From a virus: DNA of 64,000 nt. This document shows, in pieces, positions 1-7,585 of the stretch. The stretch is taken from positions 1 through 64,000 of IMG/VR virus record IMGVR_UViG_3300050029_000114; one strand, given 5' to 3'. A program made the position numbers and the translations under genes. Each line of letters opens with the position of its first letter. Positions within the stretch are counted from its first letter, which is position 1. The notes under the pieces were generated by a model. That model worked only from the letters and a program-made list of their open reading frames with translations, was not told where the DNA came from and did no database searches.

Positions 1-710
1 CAGCGTTTCACGACGCTCCTGGACACGTCGTACTGTTTCGCGGCCCGGTAGACGGTCGAGGCCCGGGCGAACGCGACTATCTCGGTTTGCTCCTCCGTCG
101 TCCAGGAGCGGCGCGGCCGGGGCGCGTGGCGGTGGTCGTCTGGTTTTTGAGGTTTCTGGGGTTCCGTGACCGCTTTGACCTCAACCGGTTCAGGGGCCTC
201 AACCGGCGGGGGAGGCGGGAGCGGGTGGCGTTCCCGGTCGTAGCCGGGGGAGAGCTGAGCACAGATACCGCCCTCGGCCAGTACCTCTCCTCGCGTCGAG
301 CGGATGACCGGCCGGACCACGCCGTCCCGGCCGCGCGCCCCGTCGAACGTGAACGGGTTAGGGGAACCGGTCACCGTGGCCTCATCCGGGCCTAGGAGGG
401 CCTCCAGAATGTCCCGGGGGACCGGGGACGTATCCGGGCGGAGGAGCGGTTCCGGTTCGCTCAGCCCGAGGACCCGGAGACACGCCTTAGCCTGTGAGGA
501 CGTGTGCTGCCACCACGCCCGCCCGCATATCTCACAGCCCGGGTCGTCCCCGAGACGGGCGGCGGTCGCGCATTGGAGATGGGCGGAAATCTCGGAGCCG
601 GGTTCCGCCTGGTCGAACGCTACGAGGAGAGCTATGAACGCGGTGAGGGTGATCCGGTCACAGTCGAGGGTGAGCGCGGGGAGCATCTTCCCGTACGGCG
701 GGTCAGCCAT
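1..710 (-). CDS. Partial hypothetical protein with C-terminal HTH-like segment
   Basis: An open frame runs from ATG at 710 to the left edge without a stop (at least 236 codons), so the C-terminus is missing. The middle has a possible zinc site (CEICGRAWWQ near residue 55), followed by a Pro-rich linker. The last visible segment, starting TTEEQTEIVAFARAS, looks like a homeodomain-type helix-turn-helix of the kind seen in phage DNA-binding proteins. The ATG overlaps the end of the upstream gene by 8 nt, which suggests translational coupling. It lies downstream of the large terminase, where a portal or packaging accessory gene might be expected, but nothing in it resembles a portal. Function unknown; DNA binding is an inference. 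Confidence 0.7.
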   Translation of the reverse strand, partial: MADPPYGKMLPALTLDCDRITLTAFIALLVAFDQAEPGSEISAHLQCATAARLGDDPGCEICGRAWWQHTSSQAKACLRVLGLSEPEPLLRPDTSPVPRDILEALLGPDEATVTGSPNPFTFDGARGRDGVVRPVIRSTRGEVLAEGGICAQLSPGYDRERHPLPPPPPVEAPEPVEVKAVTEPQKPQKPDDHRHAPRPRRSWTTEEQTEIVAFARASTVYRAAKQYDVSRSVVKR

Positions 711-873
711 CGGTACCGGGGGCGGGTAGGTCCTTCCCGTAACAGACGAAGTACGCCATCCCGTCGTGGTGTAGCTGGTGGTGGCCGGGATGCCCGGGCT
801 CCCCGCAGTTCGGGCAGTGGCCCTCTACCGCGCTCCCGGTTAGCTCTTGCGGTTCTTCCGGTTCAGTCCCCAT
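703..873 (-). CDS. Zinc-ribbon microprotein (56 aa)
   Basis: The ATG at 873 is preceded by a good ribosome-binding site (GGGAGGA, 5 nt away). The protein carries CPNCGEPGHPGHHQ and a later Cys (YFVCYG), which suggests a small zinc-binding fold. The preceding reading frame encodes a very similar CENCGEPGG motif, so the two look like tandem paralogues. It can also be read as the C-terminal part of a longer frame opening at 1302, but the internal ribosome-binding site and the paralogy favour a separate gene. Role unknown. Confidence 0.6.
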   Translation of the reverse strand: MGTEPEEPQELTGSAVEGHCPNCGEPGHPGHHQLHHDGMAYFVCYGKDLPAPGTDG

Positions 874-1302
874 CCTGTTCCTCCCGGTCACAGGTATAGC
901 CGAGTAGGCCGTTGGCGTCCTCGATGTGGTGGTAGCGGCCGCCCGGCTCCCCGCAGTTCTCACAGCGTCATCGAGGGCCTCCTCCAAGAACCATACGACC
1001 TCGATCCGCTGGCGGCCGGGCGTGTCGTTGAAGCCGATAGCGCCTAGCCAGTCGGCGTTGTCCGAGTAGCCATAGGCGAAGTCACTAAGGAACTCGTAGG
1101 TCGAATCGCTGAACGTGTCTACGGGGAGAGCCCACCGGTCTGTCCGGCGTAGAGCGAGGCACCGGCAGGGCTTCTCCATCCGCAGCGGCCCGCTGATCCA
1201 GTCGGTCGCCGGGTCGGCTATCTCGAACAGGTTCGCCTCTAGCTCGGCGATGATCTTGCGGGTCGGGGTTATCGGCCGGTCGGCCGTCAGTGAGGGTGCC
1301 AT
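864..1302 (-). CDS. Hypothetical protein with apparent frameshift before a zinc ribbon
   Basis: Translation starts at ATG 1302, 6 nt after the -10 hexamer TAGAGT, so the mRNA is probably leaderless. The frame runs to EEALDDA near 967. A -1 shift there would join it to CENCGEPGGRYHH and a natural end, DREEQDGD-stop, at 864. Without the shift the frame passes into out-of-frame-looking sequence (VRTAGSRAAATTT) and continues through the next gene to 703. A single missing base between GC and TGT at about 966 explains this. It could be a sequencing indel, a real mutation or recoding. No canonical slippery heptamer is visible. Function unknown. Confidence 0.5.
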
Positions 1303-1308
1303 GCGGCA

Positions 1309-1323
1309 ACTCTAGCGCGCTAG
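1309..1323 (-). promoter_or_regulatory. Promoter/operator site a (CTAGCGCGCTAG + TAGAGT)
   Basis: The palindrome CTAGCGCGCTAG merges with a -10 hexamer TAGAGT (1309-1314) on the minus strand. The hexamer ends exactly 6 nt before the ATG at 1302. No TTGACA-like -35 is visible. This is one of 13 copies of the motif in the window. Confidence 0.75.
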
Positions 1324-1336
1324 TGGTCGCGGCCGC

Positions 1337-3091
1337 TCAGCGGCGCCCGGTGCTGGTCACCCGGGGGATCATCACCCGGCCCGCCTGCCGGGCCTGCCCC
1401 GGGCCGCGCTCGGTCGTCGTCGGTGTCGCGGGCATCTGCCGGTGCGCGGCGCTCGTCATGCTTGCCTCTCCCCCGAACAGCTTGAGTAGCGCCTGGCTGG
1501 TCGCGTCGACCATGTCGTCGTGCGGGCCCGGGAACGCCGACATCTCCTCAAGGTAGGTGCCCGTCCACGGGGCCCGGGCGAGAATATGGACGTTCCCGGC
1601 CTCGATCTTGCCGGACTCGGCCCGCATCCGGGTCGCCTTATCCCCGACCGGTGTCGCCTTGATCAGCCCCGCCATGCCCTTGCGGCGGAGCCGTTGGACG
1701 GCGTCGCGTTCGTTGTCGGTCATGCCGATCTGGCTCGCCATCTCGACGCTCAACGTGTAGCCCGGTTTCGCCTGGCGTAACTCGGTCATCACTTCGGGGG
1801 CGTTGCCCGTGTACTCGCAGAAATGGCGGCGGATACCCGGGTGGCGGACCGCCATCAGGGCGATCGCGTTCGCGGTTGTCGCCTGGTTCCATTGGCCTCG
1901 TAACTGGTCGAGTAGCCATGCGTCGCTGCCCGTCCTGATCCAATACTGGCCCACGACGTAGTCGCCCTGCTCGTTGTCTTTCAGCTTGAAGTCCCACGAG
2001 GAAATCGCGTCGTCGAAACCGGGCGGGGCCTGATCTTCGAGCCGCCACCATGACCGCTTGATTTCGCCGCCCTCGGCCGGGCTGGGCCGCTGCTGGGATA
2101 GCGCGGCCGTCAGATAGGACCCGAGGCGTAGCTGGCGGCCTTTGACGGTCGCGAGCGAGAAGCGTTCCGGTTCTATCGGTTCGCCGGGCGCCCGGCCGAG
2201 CGGGTCCGGTTGGTGAAGGTACGGGTCGAGGCTGTCCGGGTCGTACTCCTCGGCTAGCTCGGGGATGCGGACTATCTCCCAAGCCTCGCCGGTCCCGTCC
2301 TCCATCCGCTGTTTCAGGCGGGCGGTCGTGTCGTCCTCGTGCCAGCGGGTGTGCACGATGAGTATCCAGGCGTCATCGGTTTCGAGGCCGGATGAGACGA
2401 CAGCCCGGTATTGGTTGTCGACTAGCTCTCGGCGGGCGAGGCTGTGCGCCTCCTGCCAGTCTTTGAACGGGTCGTCGAACACGACGCCGTGCGCGCCGAA
2501 CCCGGTCAGGCCGGACATGATTCCCGCGGCGACCACTCCGCCTCCGTCCCGGGTGGTGAACTGGCCTTTCTCCTGCTGGTCGGAGCGAAGCTCGGCGCGT
2601 AGCTCGTGGCGATGGAGGCGGAGGATGTCTCTGATGGCGAGGGCGTTCGTGGTGGCGAGCTTGTCGCCGTAGCTGACGAGGATCAGTTTGGTGGTCGGGT
2701 CACGGTCGAGCGCCCATGCCGGGCCCCACTGGCTCGCCCATGTGCTCTTGCCGTACCGGCGGGGCAGGTTCCATATCTGTCGGGGTGATTCGCCGGTGAC
2801 GGCCCGCGTGAACTTGGTGCCGAGGAGGACGGTGTACCGCCATAGCTTGATTCGGCCCCGGCTCAGGTGGTGGGCCATCGTGGCGGGTGTCTGCCGCCAC
2901 GCGAGGGCCGGGTCGCGCCCGGCGACTAGGTCTAGCTCCGGTTCGGATAGGGCGGCCTCGATGACCGTCATCGTGTCCTCGTCGGCGGCCTCGACTACCT
3001 CGGCGAACTCGGCTTCGCTGAGTGTCGTCAACCAGCGGCCCATCGCCTGCACCGCCTGGCTGTCGGGGCGCTGTCGGGCTCGGGTCGCCAT
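1337..3091 (-). CDS. terL: Terminase large subunit (ATPase and nuclease)
   Basis: 584 aa. This is the DNA-packaging motor that pumps and cuts concatemeric DNA at the portal. The ATPase half shows a Walker A variant RRYGKST (111-117), Walker B VVFDDPF (Asp206/207) and a coupling-motif-like HTRWHEDD (247-254). The RNase H-fold nuclease half shows acidic residues in SSWDFK (Asp367), CEYTGN (Glu426) and HDDMVDA (Asp525/526/529). The length is normal for phage TerL. It starts at ATG 3091, 8 nt after the end of the preceding small gene, and lies three genes downstream of the likely small terminase. The order of motifs makes the assignment firm. Confidence 0.95.
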   Translation of the reverse strand: MATRARQRPDSQAVQAMGRWLTTLSEAEFAEVVEAADEDTMTVIEAALSEPELDLVAGRDPALAWRQTPATMAHHLSRGRIKLWRYTVLLGTKFTRAVTGESPRQIWNLPRRYGKSTWASQWGPAWALDRDPTTKLILVSYGDKLATTNALAIRDILRLHRHELRAELRSDQQEKGQFTTRDGGGVVAAGIMSGLTGFGAHGVVFDDPFKDWQEAHSLARRELVDNQYRAVVSSGLETDDAWILIVHTRWHEDDTTARLKQRMEDGTGEAWEIVRIPELAEEYDPDSLDPYLHQPDPLGRAPGEPIEPERFSLATVKGRQLRLGSYLTAALSQQRPSPAEGGEIKRSWWRLEDQAPPGFDDAISSWDFKLKDNEQGDYVVGQYWIRTGSDAWLLDQLRGQWNQATTANAIALMAVRHPGIRRHFCEYTGNAPEVMTELRQAKPGYTLSVEMASQIGMTDNERDAVQRLRRKGMAGLIKATPVGDKATRMRAESGKIEAGNVHILARAPWTGTYLEEMSAFPGPHDDMVDATSQALLKLFGGEASMTSAAHRQMPATPTTTERGPGQARQAGRVMIPRVTSTGRR

Positions 3092-3098
3092 AGGCGGT

Positions 3099-3335
3099 CT
3101 AGTCTGCCAGGTAGGCGTGCAGCGCCGCTCTGATCGCCTTAGAGCGGGCTCTGGCGGCCTGCTGGTGGGCTGGGTCAGCGGGCTCCCAAGTGTCCGCTAG
3201 TTCGGTGCCGTGGAAGATCGGGGCGGGCTTGCGGAACCGGTCGCCCTCGGCCATGAGCGAGTCACGTAGCCGGTCCCAATCAAGCCATAGCTGGCGTTCC
3301 TCCGCTCGGCGGTTCCGGCGGTTTACGGGCGGCAA
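3099..3335 (-). CDS. Hypothetical protein between terminase genes
   Basis: 78 aa. I use TTG at 3335, which overlaps the end of the upstream zinc-ribbon gene by 13 nt. A later start at the internal Met (LMAEGDRF) is also possible. The sequence is charged and helical (RRAEERQLWLDWDRLRDSL) with an Ala-rich end. No recognised family. Its position between the terminase genes suggests a packaging accessory role, but this is inference only. Confidence 0.65.
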   Translation of the reverse strand: MPPVNRRNRRAEERQLWLDWDRLRDSLMAEGDRFRKPAPIFHGTELADTWEPADPAHQQAARARSKAIRAALHAYLAD

Positions 3336-3517
3336 TCGTATCTGCCCGAGTCGGGGTCGAGATGGTCGAGCGGGGCGCCGTCGTGGCAGGCCGGGCAGCG
3401 TTTGTCGGCGTCCGGGTGCGGTTGCTCGGTCGGCGGCCTCGGGGGCGCGGTGATGGTCGAGAGCGGCGGGGCGGGCAGGACCGCCTCGAACACAGCCCGC
3501 ATGACCCGCGCCAGCAT
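3323..3517 (-). CDS. Zinc-ribbon microprotein in packaging operon
   Basis: 64 aa from ATG 3517, 5 nt after the small-terminase stop. The hydrophobic N-terminal stretch MLARVMRAVFEAVLPAPPL is followed by a Pro-rich linker and a C-terminal CPACHDGAP...YDC, which could bind zinc. Family not recognised. It is cotranscribed with the terminase genes. Confidence 0.6.
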   Translation of the reverse strand: MLARVMRAVFEAVLPAPPLSTITAPPRPPTEQPHPDADKRCPACHDGAPLDHLDPDSGRYDCRP

Positions 3518-3522
3518 CGGGT

Positions 3523-4116
3523 TTACGCCTCCTCGGCTATCGCTTCGCCCGCCGCCTGCTCGTCGCTTCTACCGCCCCCACCCTGGATCACCCTGAACCT
3601 CTGCATCACCGCCGCCGCCCGCTGCTCCATCGGCACCGGGTCCGGTTTCTCGTCGCCCGGCCTGGCCTGCGCTATATCCGCGCCCGTCATCTTCCGGTAC
3701 GACTCCTGCACCTTCAACAGCACGAGGATCGCCTTCAACCGAATCTCGTCGTCCTCGACCGCGACCAGTTCGACCGCGCCGGTCACCCGGTTCTTGCGCT
3801 CCTCGTAAACCACCTTCCCCGCGTGCCGGACCGGGTGGCTCGCCACCATGATCTGCACCGTCCGGTAATACAGGTCCGCTAGCTGCTCCGCGGCGAGCGC
3901 CCGTATCTCCTCGACGTGCGGTGCCGGTAGCCGCTCCAGTTCCTTACTGATCGCCGTGCTCACGCTCCCCGGCCCGCCCGGGTACAACGGCCTGCCGTCC
4001 AGCCCGGGGCTGTCCGCTATCGCCTGGAGCGTCGCCCCCGCCTTCCGCAACTCCAACGCACGCGTCGCCTTCACCCGCGACTCCACCACCCGGCTCGACG
4101 TTTTCCGCCCGGCCAC
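3523..4116 (-). CDS. Probable terminase small subunit
   Basis: 197 aa, starting at GTG 4116; an in-frame TGA at 4155-4153 (overlapping ATGA) rules out a longer start. The N-terminal half contains a helix-turn-helix-like segment (ALELRKAGATLQAIADSPGL) of the kind small terminases use to recognise the packaging site. The rest is helical with a charged middle (KVVYEERKNRVTG). The identification rests on this fold plus its place upstream of terL in the same operon. The start codon directly abuts palindrome site b, so a protein bound there could interfere with expression of this gene. Confidence 0.65.
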   Translation of the reverse strand: MAGRKTSSRVVESRVKATRALELRKAGATLQAIADSPGLDGRPLYPGGPGSVSTAISKELERLPAPHVEEIRALAAEQLADLYYRTVQIMVASHPVRHAGKVVYEERKNRVTGAVELVAVEDDEIRLKAILVLLKVQESYRKMTGADIAQARPGDEKPDPVPMEQRAAAVMQRFRVIQGGGGRSDEQAAGEAIAEEA

Positions 4117-4126
4117 TAGCGCGCTA
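4117..4126. promoter_or_regulatory. Palindrome site b at small-terminase start
   Basis: TAGCGCGCTA ends directly before the GTG start codon at 4116. In the direction of transcription it does not end in a good -10 box, unlike most copies; read on the plus strand it would give TATACC. It is therefore better seen as an operator or second binding site for whatever recognises the palindrome, 39 nt downstream of promoter site c. Confidence 0.55.
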
Positions 4127-4156
4127 TACCTTGCCGGGGGGTCGGGTTGCCCTCAT
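4124..4156 (-). CDS. Possible 10-codon leader ORF before small terminase
   Basis: ATG at 4156 overlaps the preceding gene's stop as ATGA. It reads MRATRPPGKV and stops at TAG inside palindrome site b, 7 nt before the small-terminase GTG. Promoter c would start transcription almost at this ATG. It may be a leader peptide coupling translation into the terminase gene, but a 10-codon frame can arise by chance. Confidence 0.25.
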   Translation of the reverse strand: MRATRPPGKV

Positions 4157-4557
4157 GGGGTGGGACTATAGCGCGCTTGGGTGGGGGGTTGGGCGGTGAT
4201 GCGGGTGGCTTCGTAGATGCCGTTGTAGATGCCGTTGTAGGGGTCCTCTTGGGGGATGGGTTTGTGGGGGAAGTAGCGGGTGATCCAGTGGTGGTTTATT
4301 GTCCAGCCTCGTCCGCAGCAGGGGCACCAGCCTGGGGTGATGGTGGCGTGTTCGTCGAACAGGGTGTTGAGGGTGTGGGTGAACTGGTCGGGTAGTGGGG
4401 CGGGGGTGAGGGGGGCGGCGCATTCGGGGCAGCGACCTTCGGATAGTTGGGCTAGGCGTATCGGGTGGTCGTTGGCTAGGTCGCTGATCCGGTGTTCGGG
4501 GCAGGTGCAGGTGGGCGGCGGGACGTTCCGGCGGCCTCCTGGGCGGTCGTAGCTCAC
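4153..4557 (-). CDS. Zinc-binding protein with three Cys pairs
   Basis: 134 aa from GTG 4557, which forms a GTGA overlap with the upstream gene. Cys/His groups are visible as CTCPEH, CPEC and CPCC, suggesting two zinc ribbons built from four ligands each. The C-terminal part contains NGIYNGIYEAT, made by a 12-bp tandem duplication. Its last codons (QARYSPTP) contain promoter site c, so the downstream packaging promoter is embedded in this gene. Function unknown. Confidence 0.75.
   Translation of the reverse strand: MSYDRPGGRRNVPPPTCTCPEHRISDLANDHPIRLAQLSEGRCPECAAPLTPAPLPDQFTHTLNTLFDEHATITPGWCPCCGRGWTINHHWITRYFPHKPIPQEDPYNGIYNGIYEATRITAQPPTQARYSPTP
4165..4178 (-). promoter_or_regulatory. Promoter site c (AAGCGCGC + TATAGT)
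   Basis: The minus strand reads CAAGCGCGCTATAGT, with the -10 hexamer TATAGT at 4165-4170. It lies inside the 3' end of the preceding zinc-protein gene and would fire toward the small terminase. The palindrome is imperfect here (T instead of A at its outer edge). Confidence 0.7.
4213..4240 (-). repeat. 12-bp tandem duplication within coding sequence
   Basis: GTAGATGCCGTT occurs twice in tandem plus GTAG on the plus strand, giving the duplicated NGIYNGIY peptide in frame. Confidence 0.85.
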
Positions 4558-4802
4558 GCTGGGAGCCAGCCGTTGTCTCGGGCGCAGTCCTCGCACACAT
4601 AGATGCGGACTAGCTGGGTGGCTGGCGGGAGGCCGAGGGCTGCGGCGGCGGCTTCAGCGTCGGCGTCGGTGCCGATCTTCGTGAAGAACCCGCCGCATCG
4701 GTTGCATTGGAAGTGGGTTCCGGCGGTCGGGTGGCCGTCGGCGGGGTTGTGGCGATGGTCGGCTAGCTGGGGGCCGCCGCATGTAGGGCAGAGGGCGGTC
4801 AT
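4554..4802 (-). CDS. Zinc-finger microprotein (82 aa)
   Basis: The start is ATG 4802, overlapping the upstream stop as ATGA. Three Cys pairs are visible: CPTCGG near the N-terminus, CNRCGG in the middle and CEDC near the C-terminus, as in a double zinc ribbon. It forms a chain of overlapping genes with its neighbours. No family recognised. Confidence 0.75.
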   Translation of the reverse strand: MTALCPTCGGPQLADHRHNPADGHPTAGTHFQCNRCGGFFTKIGTDADAEAAAAALGLPPATQLVRIYVCEDCARDNGWLPA

Positions 4803-5080
4803 CGGTTGGCAATTTCGAGGAGTACGTCGGCGTGGCAGGGCCGGTCGAGGGGACACCAGCACATCAGGTCGTGTCCGGCTAGTTCCGTCTTGGCTGCGGC
4901 CAGTAGATCAGCCTGCTCCGCTTCGTTGATCCATCGCCGGTACTCGGCCACGACAACCTCGGCGCCGTGAGTCCCGATTAGGAACGGGTTGCCCCAGCGG
5001 GTCGGGCGGGCGACGTTGACCGCTCCGGGCGGTTTCCGCCATCCGCCCGTCCGGCGCATCTGGATTCGTTGCGGGCTCAT
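4799..5080 (-). CDS. DUF4326 family protein
   Basis: 93 aa. It matches the DUF4326 pattern: a basic N-terminus, RWGNPFLIGTHG (residues 28-39), a YRRW element and a C-terminal AGHDLMCWCPLDRPCHADVL with conserved Cys and His. The family is common in phages and mobile DNA, and its biochemical role is not established. The Cys/His cluster suggests metal binding or a nucleotide-processing active site. Start ATG 5080 overlaps the upstream stop by 4 nt. Confidence 0.85.
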   Translation of the reverse strand: MSPQRIQMRRTGGWRKPPGAVNVARPTRWGNPFLIGTHGAEVVVAEYRRWINEAEQADLLAAAKTELAGHDLMCWCPLDRPCHADVLLEIANR

Positions 5081-5769
5081 GTTGTCACGTCCGGTGGGGT
5101 GCGCCCTTGCAGTTCGGCGGGGCTGGCGCCCTTACGTTCGGCTAGCGCGTACAGGTAGGAGCAGCGGCCTTGAAGTCGGCGGACCTCGGCCGCTTCCCGC
5201 TGGCCCCATGCGAACGCTGAGGCGTGGCGGTCCTCGGCTGCCCGGCGGTCCGCGTCGGCGATGTCGTGGGCTCGGTTCTCGCGGCGGCGGGTCGCTTTCT
5301 CGATGATGACGTAGCCGGAGGCGTCGAGGTGGGTGATCAGTTCGTCTATCTCGTAGCCGTACATCGTGTTCCCGTCCCATGCCTCGATGGTCCGGCGGAG
5401 CTTCGGGTCGTCTACGATCACGGCGTCAGCGTGGTAGCCAAGTAGCGGGCCGGGCAGCCCGGCGGCTTGTGCGGGCTCCTGGGGGCCTCTCGTGGCCTCG
5501 TGGGGCCGGTTCCACATCAGCGTGAACGCCGGGTCGCTGTTGTGGTTGCCATACTCGATCCCGGCGTAATGGCGGGGCCAGTCCTCGTCGATACTGAGGT
5601 ACGGGCGGTTGATGTTGCTCAGGTCGACGAGCAGGGAGAACGGTCCGGCCCGCCATTCCCATCGGCACCGGTCAAGGGTGTGGTCGGTGCATAGCCCGAT
5701 TATCGGCCATGCCCGGTTCCAGCATTGCTGGCGGCTGCCCCATGAGTCTCGGTGGCGGCAGCGGCTCAT
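5077..5769 (-). CDS. Hypothetical protein, 230 aa
   Basis: Starts at ATG 5769 (MSRCRHRDSW) in an ATGA overlap; the frame is open further upstream, but that would overlap the preceding genes. The N-terminal Cys/His-rich part (CRHRDSWGSRQQC, CTDHTLDRC) may bind zinc. The middle is a mixed alpha/beta region and the C-terminus is a long charged helix. No family recognised. Confidence 0.7.
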   Translation of the reverse strand: MSRCRHRDSWGSRQQCWNRAWPIIGLCTDHTLDRCRWEWRAGPFSLLVDLSNINRPYLSIDEDWPRHYAGIEYGNHNSDPAFTLMWNRPHEATRGPQEPAQAAGLPGPLLGYHADAVIVDDPKLRRTIEAWDGNTMYGYEIDELITHLDASGYVIIEKATRRRENRAHDIADADRRAAEDRHASAFAWGQREAAEVRRLQGRCSYLYALAERKGASPAELQGRTPPDVTT

Positions 5770-5924
5770 CGTGGCCGCCGTGGTGCTAGGGCGGCGGCGA
5801 TGTACCGGTCTATCTCGGCCCGGTTCGCCCGTATGAAGCTGCTGATGCCTTGGCCGCTCGACAACCACCAGCGGTACAGCCCTTCGTCGTTCTGGACCCA
5901 TTGGTCCCGCTCGCCGTCGTTCAT
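5766..5924 (-). CDS. Small hypothetical protein (52 aa)
   Basis: ATG 5924 overlaps the upstream stop as ATGA and the gene ends with the same overlap into its neighbour. The peptide is mainly helical with several Trp residues (RDQWVQNDEGLYRWWL). No recognisable family. Confidence 0.6.
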   Translation of the reverse strand: MNDGERDQWVQNDEGLYRWWLSSGQGISSFIRANRAEIDRYIAAALAPRRPR

Positions 5925-6535
5925 CCGGTCATCTTCCTCCACTCGTCGAGAGTCACGGTTTGGCCTGCCCGGATCGCCTTCTCCAACTTGCCCATAGGGA
6001 ATCTCTTGCGGCCTTGGTTCGGTTTCGGCCATTCCTCGTCGGTCAGGTCAATCGGTTTCACCCCGCACTGCCGCCATGCGGCGAGGATCGCCGGGAGCGT
6101 CCAGTCGTCGGGCCGCTGGTAGAACTCGAACATGCAGGCGTAGTCGGTGCAGCCCGCGCCCGGGCATCCCCGGTGGGCGATTGTCAGCTTGTCGGCTGTC
6201 TCGCGGAGCGGGCGCCAGCCGTCGGGGTCGTCCTTACCGACGCTCACCATGACCTCCTCGCGGTCCGGCCAGGTGATGTCGAGGATGGCGCCGTTCTCCA
6301 TCGGCAGGCGAGCCTCAATGGAAGCGTTAACGGTGTACGGCTTGCCGTCCTTCGGGTGGGCCTCGTGCTCGGGCGTGTAGGCCCAACTGGCTACCGGGAC
6401 TGTCTCATGGTCTACGAGGACGATGCCGGGCCTGGTCCGCTCGACAGTCACGGTCGGCCCGCCTGGGATCAGGCCGTGGGGGTATGTCTTGTAGTCGGTC
6501 GTCCATCCCTTGGCGCAATGCACGGTGGCCGTCAT
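5921..6535 (-). CDS. Hypothetical protein, 204 aa
   Basis: ATG 6535 forms an ATGA overlap with the upstream gene. The N-terminal half looks beta-rich (GPTVTVERTRPGIVLVDHETVPV); a Cys cluster follows (CPGAGCTDYAC). The C-terminal part reads like a short helical domain (LPAILAAWRQCGVKPIDLTDEEW). I do not recognise the family. Confidence 0.7.
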   Translation of the reverse strand: MTATVHCAKGWTTDYKTYPHGLIPGGPTVTVERTRPGIVLVDHETVPVASWAYTPEHEAHPKDGKPYTVNASIEARLPMENGAILDITWPDREEVMVSVGKDDPDGWRPLRETADKLTIAHRGCPGAGCTDYACMFEFYQRPDDWTLPAILAAWRQCGVKPIDLTDEEWPKPNQGRKRFPMGKLEKAIRAGQTVTLDEWRKMTG

Positions 6536-6897
6536 CGGCCTATCGGCCTCTGGCTGAGCGGCAGCCAGCCGTCCGGGCCCTCGCCGACCGCGGCTAGTCC
6601 GTCGAATCGGCGGTCGCCGCGCGGGCCGCTCACATGCCAGCGGAGACAGCCGCCGTAGCACGGCCAGGGTCGGTCCTTCCGCCACCACGGGAACAGGCGG
6701 CGCAGACTGGAACGGCGGACCGCCTCAGACATCGTGAAGCTCAGCCGTCCCGTCAGCCCGCAAACCTCCGGGTAGACCCCGCCGGGCGCTACCGCTGCTC
6801 CGAATCCCAGCGTCTTGAACGTGAGCCCGCCTCGGGGCGCCTGGAACGTCGGTAGGGCTGCCCTCGCCGGGGCCCAATAGTCGGGGCCGTTCGGCAT
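6532..6897 (-). CDS. Hypothetical protein, 121 aa
   Basis: ATG 6897 overlaps the upstream TGA by one base. The protein is basic, with RRSSLRRLFPWWRKDRPW in the middle and a C-terminal Trp/Arg-rich segment. No family recognised. Confidence 0.65.
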   Translation of the reverse strand: MPNGPDYWAPARAALPTFQAPRGGLTFKTLGFGAAVAPGGVYPEVCGLTGRLSFTMSEAVRRSSLRRLFPWWRKDRPWPCYGGCLRWHVSGPRGDRRFDGLAAVGEGPDGWLPLSQRPIGR

Positions 6898-7142
6898 CAG
6901 CCGAACCGGTGCGCGATGGAAGGCGGGACAGCCAGGCTGCCACCGCCCTCGATGAATACGAGCGTCAGGCCTTCGTCCTGTGCCCACTGGAGGGCGTCCC
7001 CGTGTTGCCAGTCGTCGAAGTCGGCCTGTAGGACGGTCATCGCTGCCGCCCACTCCGCCGTGTGAACGAGCCCTCGGGCCCGCTCGCCGTTGAATACGGC
7101 CAGCTTCTCGAATGCCTCGGGCATCGGTGATCCTCGGCCCAT
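6897..7142 (-). CDS. Small acidic hypothetical protein (81 aa)
   Basis: First gene after promoter d. ATG 7142 has GGAG 6 nt upstream; a second ATG six codons on (MPEAFEKL) also has a plausible ribosome-binding site. It appears to be a compact alpha/beta protein (VLQADFDDWQHGDALQWA, LTLVFIEGGGSL). No family recognised. Confidence 0.7.
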   Translation of the reverse strand: MGRGSPMPEAFEKLAVFNGERARGLVHTAEWAAAMTVLQADFDDWQHGDALQWAQDEGLTLVFIEGGGSLAVPPSIAHRFG

Positions 7143-7173
7143 CGTGTCTCCGTTCGGTGAGGGTTCGGGTAGA

Positions 7174-7188
7174 ACTATAGCGCGCTAG
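7174..7188 (-). promoter_or_regulatory. Promoter site d (CTAGCGCGCTATAGT)
   Basis: The palindrome is fused to -10 TATAGT (7174-7179). It overlaps the last codons and TAG stop of the upstream gene (7175) and would start a transcript with a leader of about 25 nt before ATG 7142. Confidence 0.75.
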
Positions 7189-7585
7189 GGGTGCGGGCGG
7201 ATTGGTAGGTGGTTTCGGCCTCAGCGCATTCGTCGCAGACGGCGCCCGATCGTCGTTCTAGCTGATAGCGGGCTCTCGTGCCGTGCCTGGAGGTTGCGGG
7301 CCTCCCGGGGCGCCCTGGGGGCCTTAGGCCGGGGATTACAGCAGTGATCCGGGCGAGGATCGTCGCCAGTTCGGGGGCGGTCAGGTCGCATGACTGCCGT
7401 TCGGGCATTCCGAGGGTGGCGCGCAACCGGTTCGCCAGTATCCGGCGGGTGTCGCGCTGACGGATCGTGTCGGCGGCCTCCCGGCAATGATCCGAACAGT
7501 ATTTCGTGGTGGTCCCGTTCGTCGGGTTGACATGGCATGGCCGGTATTGGCAGTGGGCGCACAGCGGGGGCGGGCGCTCGGTCAT
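7175..7585 (-). CDS. Zinc-finger protein, 136 aa
   Basis: ATG 7585 in an ATGA overlap. The N-terminal module CAHCQYRPC...YCSDHC is a classic Cys-rich zinc site, with a second CDEC pair near the C-terminus. A helical middle separates them. The stop codon TAG is part of promoter palindrome d. It could be a DNA- or protein-binding accessory factor; nothing more specific is visible. Confidence 0.75.
   Translation of the reverse strand: MTERPPPLCAHCQYRPCHVNPTNGTTTKYCSDHCREAADTIRQRDTRRILANRLRATLGMPERQSCDLTAPELATILARITAVIPGLRPPGRPGRPATSRHGTRARYQLERRSGAVCDECAEAETTYQSARTPSAL

Noticed and set aside
703-1302. A single 199-residue protein spanning the whole frame
   Set aside because: The middle reads like an out-of-frame translation, an internal ATG has a strong ribosome-binding site, and the other frame carries a paralogous zinc ribbon.
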